Of a DNA stretch of 64,000 bases, positions 16,431 through 24,773 are shown one piece after another (the first letter of the stretch is position 1; every line of letters begins with the position of its first letter). The translations under genes were made by a program, and so were the position numbers. The DNA comes from Corynebacterium sp. HMSC27B11 (lineage in GTDB: Bacteria; Actinomycetota; Actinomycetes; Mycobacteriales; Mycobacteriaceae), in contig NZ_KV823550.1 in the NCBI RefSeq assembly GCF_001815985.1, positions 1 through 64,000 of the forward strand. Direction: 5' to 3'. Below the pieces are notes generated by a model, which saw nothing but the letters and a program-made list of their open reading frames with translations, was not told the DNA's origin and ran no database searches.

Positions 16431-17914
16431 TTGGTGCCATGATGCACTCGCGACGTCGCCCCACTGCTCCGCTCCTGGCCCTCATGGGCATCGCGTGCGC
16501 CGGAGCAGCACCCTGGTTCCTCGTCGGAACTGCTGCTGGGGAGCAGCCGGTGGCCCCCAGCATCGTCCAGGCTCAGGCGGCACCGGCCGTGCCCCACACC
16601 AAGGTGGACGTCCAGGTCGCCGACGACTCCGGCGTGCTGGGCGACGCCGCGCGCCAGGGAATGATCGACCAGACCGCAAGGATCGATTTCCCCGACTCCG
16701 TCCACAAGGTCGTCTACGTCCTCATCCCGGGCAGCAGCGATAACTTCAACGACGACGTCCTCGACTGGGCAGCCCGAAACATGCCGGAGCTGGTGCCCGA
16801 CGGCACCGGCAAGGGCGCCACATGGGAGAACGGTACTCTGATCCTGGGTGTGGGCACCAGCACCCGAACCAACGGTGTGTACTGCGGCAACGACGTCTGC
16901 CAGGACCTGGATATCTTCGAAGGCCCCCACCTGGACGCCTCCCTGGAGGCCATGAAGGACAGCTTCCGCCGCGGGAATTTCGCGAATGGGCTCGTGGAGG
17001 GCGCCAAGGTCGCCGCGGATACGGAACTGGGTGCGCGCCTGGCCGAGGAACAGGCTCGCGAGGACCGCAACGCCATGCTCGGCATCGGCGCGGTGGGCGT
17101 GGGCGCCGCGGGCCTGGGAGCGGCCGCCTGGCAGCGCCGCAAGAAGAAGCTGACGGCCACCGCGAAGCAGCAGTTCTACGAGCTTTCCACCCACTACACC
17201 GAGCTCTCGCAGCGCCTGGACGCCCTGGATATCCGCGCCAATTCGCTGAGCTCCCCGCTGGCGAATGCCGAGCTGCGTGCGCAGTGGACCACGATCCGCG
17301 ACGAGTTCTTGAGCCTCAACAACCGGGTGGGGGCACTAAACCTGACGCTCACGAGCGATGACAAGGAGTTCTACGCCAAGCACAAGCAGATCGCGAACGC
17401 GCACGAAACTCTCGAGTCGATGAGCAATGCCGAAGACAACATCAACCTGATGTTCGAGCTGGAAAACGGCGATCAGATCAAGCGCGAGCGAGAGCTGCGT
17501 TCCATCAAGCAGGACCTCTCCGAAGCCCTGTTCGAGGTGCGCAACCGGGAGGCGATCCGCCAGCTTAAGAATGTCGAGGCGCAAGTCGAGGAGCTGATGC
17601 GAGACCTGCAAGCCCCGGACTTCATGGACCGGTTGGCCCGCATCGTCAGCGACCAGGCGCACGCGCTGGAGCTGGCCTCCCGCGACATGAAGCACCTGGA
17701 CCGCGAGGCTCACCGCGACGAGCGCCCCTCCCTCACCGACCGCGACTGGCGCCCCGGTTACGTGTACTCGAACTGGGTTCCCTACTACCTGCTGGCCTCG
17801 TGGCACAGCGCGGATACCCGGGCCGCCGAGTCTTCCTCCAGCAGCAGCGGGGGCATTGCGAATACCAGCTTCAGCAGTGGCTTCTCCGGCGGTGGCGGCT
17901 CCTCCAGCTGGTAG
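16427..17914 (+). CDS. DUF5129/TPM-like membrane protein, copy 1
   Basis: A 495-residue envelope protein of unknown function. Layout: signal peptide or anchor (APLLALMGIACAGAAPWFLV), an extracytoplasmic TPM-like domain (~50-195) with a CGNDVC cysteine pair, one transmembrane helix (GIGAVGVGAAGLGAAAW, ~222-240) followed by RRKKK, a long predicted helical, probably cytoplasmic region (~245-465), and a Gly/Ser tail ending FSGGGGSSSW. TPM-domain proteins elsewhere have been linked to photosystem repair and acid phosphatase activity, which proves nothing here. Start: ATG 16427 overlaps the PAP2 stop (ATGA); ATGs at 16439 and 16442 are alternatives. A diverged second copy follows 68 bp downstream. 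Confidence 0.82.
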   Translation: MIGAMMHSRRRPTAPLLALMGIACAGAAPWFLVGTAAGEQPVAPSIVQAQAAPAVPHTKVDVQVADDSGVLGDAARQGMIDQTARIDFPDSVHKVVYVLIPGSSDNFNDDVLDWAARNMPELVPDGTGKGATWENGTLILGVGTSTRTNGVYCGNDVCQDLDIFEGPHLDASLEAMKDSFRRGNFANGLVEGAKVAADTELGARLAEEQAREDRNAMLGIGAVGVGAAGLGAAAWQRRKKKLTATAKQQFYELSTHYTELSQRLDALDIRANSLSSPLANAELRAQWTTIRDEFLSLNNRVGALNLTLTSDDKEFYAKHKQIANAHETLESMSNAEDNINLMFELENGDQIKRERELRSIKQDLSEALFEVRNREAIRQLKNVEAQVEELMRDLQAPDFMDRLARIVSDQAHALELASRDMKHLDREAHRDERPSLTDRDWRPGYVYSNWVPYYLLASWHSADTRAAESSSSSSGGIANTSFSSGFSGGGGSSSW

Positions 17915-17982
17915 CGGCGCCAGAGCAAACGGTTGCCGAAGCCGAGGTGGGAATTAGAACCTTTTGTGGCAAAATTAGCAAT

Positions 17983-19725
17983 ATGACCCACTCTCGCTGG
18001 CGCACTACCGCGCCACTCCTGGCCTTAACGGGTATCGCGTGCGCCGGTGTCGCACCGTGGCTTTTCGTCGGAGTAGCCGCCGCGGAACAAGCGGTCATAC
18101 CCGCCACCATCCACGCCCAGGAAGCCCCGGCTCTACCGCATAGCAAAATTGATATCCACGTCGCCGACGAGTCCGGGGTGCTGAGCGAAAACGCGCGGCA
18201 GGGACTAATCGATCAGACTGGAAATATCGATTTCCCTGCCTCCGTTCAGAAGGTCGTCTACGTCCTCATCCCGGGTAGCAGCGATAATTTCAACGATGAC
18301 GCCCTCGACTGGGCGGGCCACTCCATGCCAGAACTAGTCCCCGATGGAACTGGAAAAGGCGCAGCTTGGGCCAATGGCGCACTGCTCCTGGGAGTCGGTA
18401 CTGAAACCCGAACCAACGGTGTTTACTGCGGCAACGACGTCTGCCAAGACCTGGACATCTTCGAAGGCCCCCACCTGGACGCCTCCCTGGAGGCCATGAA
18501 GGACAGCTTCCGCCGCGGGAACTTCGCAAATGGCCTCGTCGAAGGGGCCAAGGCCGCAGCAGACCCGGAGCTGGGCGTTTCCGATCCCTACGGCCTCGAC
18601 TCTTTCTTCGACTCACTTGAGAGAAGACTCGATGAGCTCGCAAACGAGGCTGCTCAGCAGACTGAGGAAGAAAAGAAGGCGGAACTAGATCCACTGTTGG
18701 CTGAGGAAAAAGCCCGCGAAAACCGCAATGTCGCCATCGGAGTGGGGGCTGTAGGAGTGGGAGCCGCGGGCGCGGGCGCCGTAGCATGGCAACGTCGCAG
18801 ACAACAGCTGACAGCCACCGCGAAAGAGCAGTTTAGCGAGCTTTCCACTCGGTACTCGGAGCTCGCTCACCGTCTCAACGAGCTAGATATCCGGGCACAC
18901 TCACTGTGCTCCCCGCTGGCGAACGCGGAGCTGCGAGAACAGTGGACCACGATCCGTGATGACTTCTTGAGCATCGACAAACATATTGATGCATTAGGAC
19001 TCACCCAGGCGAGCGAAGATAGCGATTTTTACGCTAAACACAAGCAAATCGCCAACGCTCACGAAACGCTCGAGTCAATGAGCAACGCCGAGGAAAACAT
19101 CAATCTGATGTTCGACCTCGAAAACGGCGATCGGGTCAAACGCGAGAGGGAACTTCGGTCGATCAAGAGAGACGTTTCCGAGGCCCTGTTCGCCGTTCGC
19201 AATGCAGAGGCGATTCGCCAGCTTAAGAACGTCGACGCACAGGTGGATCCTCTCCTGCACGCATTGGATGCCCCGGACTTCATGGACCGGTTCGCGCGCA
19301 TCGTTAGCGACCAAGCGCACGCACTGGACCTAACGGCCCGTGACATGGAGCACTTGGATCGCGAGGCTCATCGGGAGGAGCTTCCTGCACTCGGCAACGC
19401 CGACTGGCGCCCGGGCTTTGCATACTCAAATTGGGTTCCGTATTACCTGCTGGCTGCCTGGCACAGTGCGGATATGCGAAAATCAGGGACCTCCAGCAGC
19501 CGTGGAACTTCAACACCGAATTTCACGGACTTCGCAAAAACAAGCTTCCGGGATGGCATTCTCATTACGATAGCCAACAGCCTCAGCGAGCAGAAAGATC
19601 CCACCATCGACGAGAAGACTCGGAAGAAGCAGGAGAAGGCCGCGAGAAGGCGAGCTAGACGCAGTTCAACGCGTACCAGCTTCAGCAGTGGCTTCTCCGG
19701 TGGTGGCGGCTCCTCCAGCTGGTAG
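17983..19725 (+). CDS. DUF5129/TPM-like membrane protein, copy 2
   Basis: A 580-residue paralogue of the preceding gene with the same order: signal segment, TPM-like domain with CGNDVC, one transmembrane helix (GVGAVGVGAAGAGAVAW), helical region, and the same FSGGGGSSSW end. Two insertions distinguish it: an acidic stretch of ~33 residues before the membrane helix (SFFDSLERRLDELANEAAQQ and onward) and a C-terminal stretch of ~50 residues rich in Lys/Arg. Its DNA is visibly less GC-rich at third positions than copy 1, except for a ~130-bp block and the last ~50 bp, which are nearly identical. Start: ATG 17983, matching copy 1 at MxHSRxRxTAPLLAL; no strong SD is evident. Confidence 0.82.
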   Translation: MTHSRWRTTAPLLALTGIACAGVAPWLFVGVAAAEQAVIPATIHAQEAPALPHSKIDIHVADESGVLSENARQGLIDQTGNIDFPASVQKVVYVLIPGSSDNFNDDALDWAGHSMPELVPDGTGKGAAWANGALLLGVGTETRTNGVYCGNDVCQDLDIFEGPHLDASLEAMKDSFRRGNFANGLVEGAKAAADPELGVSDPYGLDSFFDSLERRLDELANEAAQQTEEEKKAELDPLLAEEKARENRNVAIGVGAVGVGAAGAGAVAWQRRRQQLTATAKEQFSELSTRYSELAHRLNELDIRAHSLCSPLANAELREQWTTIRDDFLSIDKHIDALGLTQASEDSDFYAKHKQIANAHETLESMSNAEENINLMFDLENGDRVKRERELRSIKRDVSEALFAVRNAEAIRQLKNVDAQVDPLLHALDAPDFMDRFARIVSDQAHALDLTARDMEHLDREAHREELPALGNADWRPGFAYSNWVPYYLLAAWHSADMRKSGTSSSRGTSTPNFTDFAKTSFRDGILITIANSLSEQKDPTIDEKTRKKQEKAARRRARRSSTRTSFSSGFSGGGGSSSW

Positions 19726-19741
19726 CGGGGAGCTCTCCCGC
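19725..19741. terminator. Weak hairpin between convergent genes
   Basis: GCGGG (19725-19729) pairs with CCCGC (19737-19741) right at the stop codon of the second DUF5129 gene and before the convergent CDF gene end. There is no U-tract, so it is only a possible terminator. Confidence 0.3.
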
Positions 19742-19758
19742 CGACGGTCCGCGCGGGG

Positions 19759-20757
19759 CTAACAGACGTTGTGCGGCCCCTCGTGCTCAACGTGGCTCGG
19801 GCGCTCCACCTGAATCGTCGAGTGGGCGATCCCCCGCTCTTGCAGGGCCTCCTGGGCCACACACAGCACGGCAGCCGGGTCGCGGTCTTCCGGAACGACC
19901 AGATGCACCGAGGCGAGCGCACTCGTCCCGTCGAGGGACCACAGGTGCAGGTCGTGAACATCCATCACACCGTCCACCTCGCGGAGAAGCGCGTCGATCT
20001 CGGCCGGGTCGTAGCCCGGCGGAGCCTGCTCCAGCAGGATCCGCAGCGTGTGCATCATGAGCTGCCAGGCGCGTGGCAGCACGAGTGCTGCGATGACGAG
20101 AGAGGCAATGACGTCCGCGTACTGCCAGCCGGTCGTGATAATGACGCCACCAGCGATCAGGACGGCGACGGAGCCCAACATGTCCGCCAACACGTGCAGG
20201 AAGGCGCCCTGCACGTTTACGGAGTTATCCCGCTGGCTGTGCAGGATCCACGCGGAGACCACGTTCGCGATGAGACCAATCACGGCGATGATCATCATGG
20301 GGCCGGCGAGAATCTCGACGGGCTCGCGGAGCCTGCGGATGGCCTCCACCACGATCCACACGGAGATGCCCAGCACAGTGACCGCGTTGACGAGTGCGGC
20401 CAGCACCTCCACGCGCCGGTAGCCGAAGGTCGCCTGCGCGTTGGAGGCCCGGCGCCCGATGAGGATGGCGATCACCGCGATGATGATCCCCGCCGCATCG
20501 GAAAGCATGTGCATCGCGTCGGCCAGCAACGCAACGGAGCCGGTGACCAGCCCGCCGATGAGCTCGGCGAAGAAGATCGTGCCGGTCACCGCGAGCACGA
20601 TGAGCAGTGCGCGCAGCGGGGCGTCCGTGGGCGCGTGGGAGTGGGAATGCCCGTGTGCCTCGGAATGGGAGTGAGAATGCGAAGAACCGTGGCGGTGCGG
20701 ATCGGCACCACCACGGTTCTGTGGGCGCTCGGGGGCTGCGTCAATGTGCTCGCTCAT
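19759..20757 (-). CDS. Cation diffusion facilitator (CDF) metal exporter
   Basis: A 332-residue CDF-family transporter (CzcD/ZitB type) that exports divalent metals such as Zn2+, Co2+ or Cd2+ in exchange for protons. Seen: a His-rich cytoplasmic N-terminus (HSHSHSEAHGHSHSH), six transmembrane segments, and family metal-site motifs: LLADAMHMLSDA (HxxxD in TM2) and HVLADMLGS (HxxxD in TM5). The C-terminal metal-sensing domain contains DVHDLHLWSLDG. Start: ATG 20757 with GAGGG upstream; an upstream in-frame start at 20793 would run into the promoter. Two 8-bp direct repeats lie over the promoter region. Downstream of ilvC but separated by tandem hairpins. Confidence 0.9.
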   Translation of the reverse strand: MSEHIDAAPERPQNRGGADPHRHGSSHSHSHSEAHGHSHSHAPTDAPLRALLIVLAVTGTIFFAELIGGLVTGSVALLADAMHMLSDAAGIIIAVIAILIGRRASNAQATFGYRRVEVLAALVNAVTVLGISVWIVVEAIRRLREPVEILAGPMMIIAVIGLIANVVSAWILHSQRDNSVNVQGAFLHVLADMLGSVAVLIAGGVIITTGWQYADVIASLVIAALVLPRAWQLMMHTLRILLEQAPPGYDPAEIDALLREVDGVMDVHDLHLWSLDGTSALASVHLVVPEDRDPAAVLCVAQEALQERGIAHSTIQVERPSHVEHEGPHNVC

Positions 20758-20782
20758 GCCCTCAAGCTTAGCGAGCGCCCCC

Positions 20783-20801
20783 CTTATTGACAACTTATTG
20801 A
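20783..20801. promoter_or_regulatory. Direct-repeat operator candidate for the CDF gene
   Basis: The octamer CTTATTGA occurs twice (20783-20790 and 20794-20801), exactly 11 bp apart, that is on the same DNA face. A minus-strand TAAGTT hexamer that could be a -10 falls between them. The repeats lie 26-44 bp upstream of the CDF start codon, a fitting place for a metal-responsive repressor; the regulator is unknown. Confidence 0.4.
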
Positions 20802-20821
20802 AAATAGTCGGGAGACGCGGT

Positions 20822-21873
<1,052 letters not shown>

Positions 21874-21885
21874 TCAACCTTTCTC

Positions 21886-21936
21886 GCCAGCCGCGTCTGC
21901 CCGCGGCTGGCTATCGATGAGCATGTTTAGATTATA
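21886..21936 (-). promoter_or_regulatory. ilvC promoter and 5' UTR hairpin
   Basis: A perfect -10, TATAAT, lies on the minus strand at 21931-21936; the -35 is weak. The transcript would start near 21924, giving a leader of about 57 nt. It contains a perfect 10-bp hairpin (21886-21895 with 21902-21911, 6-nt loop) just before the AAAGG ribosome site. A separate ilvC promoter inside ilvBNC is also reported for C. glutamicum, as I recall. Confidence 0.65.
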
Positions 21937-22005
21937 ACAGAAATTTCACTCTTTGAGATGAAATTTACCATTCTATGAAATTTTACCCGGGCGGGTGCCC
22001 CCGGT

Positions 22006-22509
22006 TTAACGGCTCGGCGCCATCGATCGCGGACCGCGGGACATCGCAGTCACGGAAGACTCGATGAGCTCGCGAATACCGAAGGGCTCCAGAACATCCA
22101 GCAGCGCCTGCAGCTTGGACGGAGTGCCCGTGGCCTCGATAATCAGCGAGTCCGGGCTGACGTCGACAACGTGCGCACGGAAGAGCTTCGCCGCCTCGAC
22201 AACCTGGGTGCGGTTGCTATTGCCGGCAGCGACCTTGACCAGCAGCAGACCCCGCTGCACCGTGGTTTCCGGATCCTGACGCGAGACCTTGAGCACCGGA
22301 ACCAGCTTGTTCAGCTGCTTCGTGATCTGCTCGACAACGATCTCCTCGCCCTCGACGACGAGCGTGATGCGATTGACGCCGTCGACCTCAGTGCGCCCCG
22401 AGCTAATGGAGACGATATTGAACGCACGCCGGGTGAACATTCCGGAGATGCGGGAGATGATGCCGTCCTCGTCCTGAGTCAGGACCGACAGAGTGTGAAG
22501 GTTGGACAT
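22006..22509 (-). CDS. ilvN: Acetolactate synthase small (regulatory) subunit
   Basis: A 167-residue regulatory subunit. It activates the IlvB catalytic subunit and confers valine feedback inhibition. The N-terminal ACT domain is obvious (LHTLSVLTQDEDGIISRISG, then the FNIVSISSGRTE segment), followed by the AHB small-subunit C-terminal domain. Its ATG overlaps the ilvB stop codon (TAATG), giving tight translational coupling and a matched subunit ratio. Confidence 0.96.
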   Translation of the reverse strand: MSNLHTLSVLTQDEDGIISRISGMFTRRAFNIVSISSGRTEVDGVNRITLVVEGEEIVVEQITKQLNKLVPVLKVSRQDPETTVQRGLLLVKVAAGNSNRTQVVEAAKLFRAHVVDVSPDSLIIEATGTPSKLQALLDVLEPFGIRELIESSVTAMSRGPRSMAPSR

Positions 22510-24422
22510 TAGTTCTGTTCCCCTTCCTGGGCGTCGATGTTGTCGACTTCGGTGTCCTGAAATTCCTGCATGGTCTCGTGGATCTCGGCCGGGGTCTCCG
22601 CTGCCGATTCCTCGTCGTCGAAAAGCGGGCGCAGATCACGCGCATACTGCACCTCGTCGTTGGAGGTGCCGGCCGGAACCATCGGCCACACCTGGGCATC
22701 CTCCCCGACGATGAAGTCGATCACGACCGGGCGGTCATTGATTTCGCGTGCCTTCTTAATGGTCGGGAGGACGTCCTCCTCCTTCTCCACGCGGAAGGCG
22801 GCGCAGCCCATGGACTCCGCGAGCTGCAGGAAGTCCGGGAGGTAGGCCTCCTTGGGCTTGAGGTTGGTGTGCGAGTAGTGCCCGTCGTAGAACAGGGTCT
22901 GCCACTGGCGCACCATCCCGAGGTTGCCGTTGTTGATCAGCGCGATCTTGATCGGGAAGCCCTCGACCGCACAGGTGACGAGCTCCTGGTTTGTCATCTG
23001 GAAGCAGCCGTCACCATCGATGGCCCAAACTTCCTTATCCGGCGCGCCAGCCTTGGCCCCCATGGCCGCCGGCACCGCGTAGCCCATGGTGCCGAGGCCG
23101 CCGGAGTTCAGCCAGGTGCGCGGGTGCTCGAAGTCGAGGAACTGTGCGGACCACATCTGGTGCTGACCGACACCGGCGCAGTAAATCGCGTCGGGACCGA
23201 CCTCCTTGGACAGGGTCTCGATGACGAACTGCGGGGCCATCTTCTCGTTCGGCGTGTGCTCGTAGCCGCGCGGGAAGTGCTCCTGCATCTCCCCCAGGTA
23301 CTCACGCCACTCGGTGGTGTCCGGACGAGACAGACCGTGGGTATCGATCGCCTTGTACAGCGCAGTGAGAACCTCCTTCGCGTCGCCGACGATCGGCACC
23401 TGAACCTCGCGAATCTTGCCGATTTCCGCAGGGTCGATGTCCGCGTGGATGACCTTGGCGTTCGGCGCGAAGCTCTCCAGCTTGCCGGTCACCCGGTCAT
23501 CGAAGCGGGTACCGATGGCAATGAGCAGGTCGGAGCGCTGGAGGGCGGCCACTGCGGGCACGGAACCGTGCATACCCGGCATGCCCATGTGCAGCTCGTG
23601 CGACTCCGGGAAGGCACCGAGAGCCATCAGGGTGGTGACCACCGGGATGTCATTCGCTTCAGCGAAGGTCCGCAGCTCCTTGTGCGCCTCGGACTTGATG
23701 ACGCCGCCACCGATGTAGAGCACTGGGCGCTTGGCCTTGCTAATGAGGCGCACAGCCTCCTCGACCTGGCGACCGTGGGGCGTGGTGACCGGGTGGTAGC
23801 CCGGCAGGTCGAACTGCGGTGGCCAGACGAAGTCCAGCTCGGCGTTCTGCACATCCTTCGGCACATCAACCAGCACCGCACCCGGGCGCCCGGTGGACGC
23901 CAGGTGGAAGGCCTCGGCCATCGCCGCCGGAATATCCTCCGGGCGGGTCACCATGAAGTTGTGCTTCGTGATCGGCATGGTCACGCCCCGAATATCGGCC
24001 TCCTGGAAGGCATCGGTGCCCAGCAGCCCCTTGCCGACTTGACCAGTAATCGCCACGAGTGGCACGGAATCCATGTTGGCATCCGCGATCGGGGTGACCA
24101 GGTTCGTCGCACCCGGGCCGGAGGTAGCGATACACACGCCAACCTCACCGGTGACCTGGGCGTAACCCGTGGCGGCATGGCCGGCCCCCTGCTCGTGGCG
24201 CACGAGAACGTGGCGGAGCTTTTCGGAGCCATACAGGGCCTCATACAGCGGGAGGACGGCGCCACCCGGGAGCCCGAAGACCACGCCGGTCCCCAGCTCT
24301 TCAAGGGAACGCACGATCGCCTCTGCACCGTTAATGCGCTCGGGCTTGCGGGCCTGCGCGACGCCGCGGCTAGCCGCAGCGACCGTGGCGGGCGTGGGCT
24401 GTGAGCGTGAAGTGTTGTTCAC
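22509..24422 (-). CDS. ilvB: Acetolactate synthase large (catalytic) subunit
   Basis: A 637-residue ThDP- and FAD-dependent enzyme that condenses two pyruvates (or pyruvate with 2-oxobutyrate), the first common step of branched-chain amino acid synthesis. Domains: an N-terminal ThDP Pyr domain with the catalytic Glu in [10 protein letters not shown], a central FAD-binding domain, and a C-terminal ThDP domain with [15 protein letters not shown] and [12 protein letters not shown]. Start: GTG 24422, preceded by AAGGAG with an 11-nt spacer. The N-terminal ~30 residues are a poorly conserved extension. Expression is likely controlled by the leader peptide upstream. Confidence 0.97.
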   Translation of the reverse strand: MNNTSRSQPTPATVAAASRGVAQARKPERINGAEAIVRSLEELGTGVVFGLPGGAVLPLYEALYGSEKLRHVLVRHEQGAGHAATGYAQVTGEVGVCIATSGPGATNLVTPIADANMDSVPLVAITGQVGKGLLGTDAFQEADIRGVTMPITKHNFMVTRPEDIPAAMAEAFHLASTGRPGAVLVDVPKDVQNAELDFVWPPQFDLPGYHPVTTPHGRQVEEAVRLISKAKRPVLYIGGGVIKSEAHKELRTFAEANDIPVVTTLMALGAFPESHELHMGMPGMHGSVPAVAALQRSDLLIAIGTRFDDRVTGKLESFAPNAKVIHADIDPAEIGKIREVQVPIVGDAKEVLTALYKAIDTHGLSRPDTTEWREYLGEMQEHFPRGYEHTPNEKMAPQFVIETLSKEVGPDAIYCAGVGQHQMWSAQFLDFEHPRTWLNSGGLGTMGYAVPAAMGAKAGAPDKEVWAIDGDGCFQMTNQELVTCAVEGFPIKIALINNGNLGMVRQWQTLFYDGHYSHTNLKPKEAYLPDFLQLAESMGCAAFRVEKEEDVLPTIKKAREINDRPVVIDFIVGEDAQVWPMVPAGTSNDEVQYARDLRPLFDDEESAAETPAEIHETMQEFQDTEVDNIDAQEGEQN

Positions 24423-24448
24423 GGTTTCAATCGCTCCTTGCTCGGCAC

Positions 24449-24465
24449 GCGAGATTTTTACTCGC
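24449..24465 (-). promoter_or_regulatory. Hairpin after the ilvB leader peptide
   Basis: GCGAG and CTCGC (24461-24465 and 24449-24453) form a 5-bp stem with a 7-nt A/T-rich loop, just after the leader-peptide stop codon and before the ilvB SD. The right arm can instead pair as CTCG with a CGAG at 24442-24445, so alternative foldings exist, as expected of an attenuator. No classical U-tract follows. Confidence 0.4.
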
Positions 24466-24467
24466 TT

Positions 24468-24545
24468 CTACTTCATCGGGGACAAAACAAGAACGCTGCA
24501 ACCTGCCGCATTTCCCCGAATTTCGGTAACCGGCGGGCTGAGCAT
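24468..24545 (-). CDS. ilvB leader peptide (attenuator), leaderless
   Basis: A 25-codon frame ending 45 nt before ilvB. Residues 18-21 are Val-Leu-Val-Leu (codons GTT CTT GTT TTG), and Leu2, Val6 and Ile9 add further branched-chain codons. No ribosome site precedes it. Instead its ATG lies 7 nt after the -10 TAGTAT of a near-consensus promoter, so transcription should begin at the A of the start codon. For C. glutamicum ilvBNC, attenuation by a leader peptide made without a ribosome-binding site has been reported (recalled). It should sense charged tRNA-Val and tRNA-Leu. Confidence 0.72.
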   Translation of the reverse strand: MLSPPVTEIRGNAAGCSVLVLSPMK

Positions 24546-24552
24546 TGTGATG

Positions 24553-24581
24553 ATACTAACAATATGAGCCCCGGATGGCAA
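24553..24581 (-). promoter_or_regulatory. ilvBN(C) promoter
   Basis: On the minus strand: -35 TTGCCA (24576-24581), exactly 17 bp, -10 TAGTAT (24553-24558), then 7 nt to the leader-peptide ATG at 24545. The rest of the gap up to the divergent channel gene at 24774 shows only that gene's TAGGGT element (24760-24765). Confidence 0.75.
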
Positions 24582-24773
24582 ACTTCGCGACCTGCAGGTT
24601 CTCAATAGTTGAAATGTTTATTCCCATAGAGTGATTGCATGAGCGTGCTTGGACGACCGAGAGAACTATCCCGGCCCGTGTCATCCCCCGCCCCTGTTCA
24701 CAGCCAGCATGCTGCCTGAATTATCAGCAGAGACCCGGCAAGGTCACAGGCTGCCTCGCTAGGGTTGTGCGCT

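Noticed and set aside
22578..24404. A 608-codon plus-strand frame opposite ilvB
   Set aside because: Mirror frame of a conserved enzyme; no start signal or domain.
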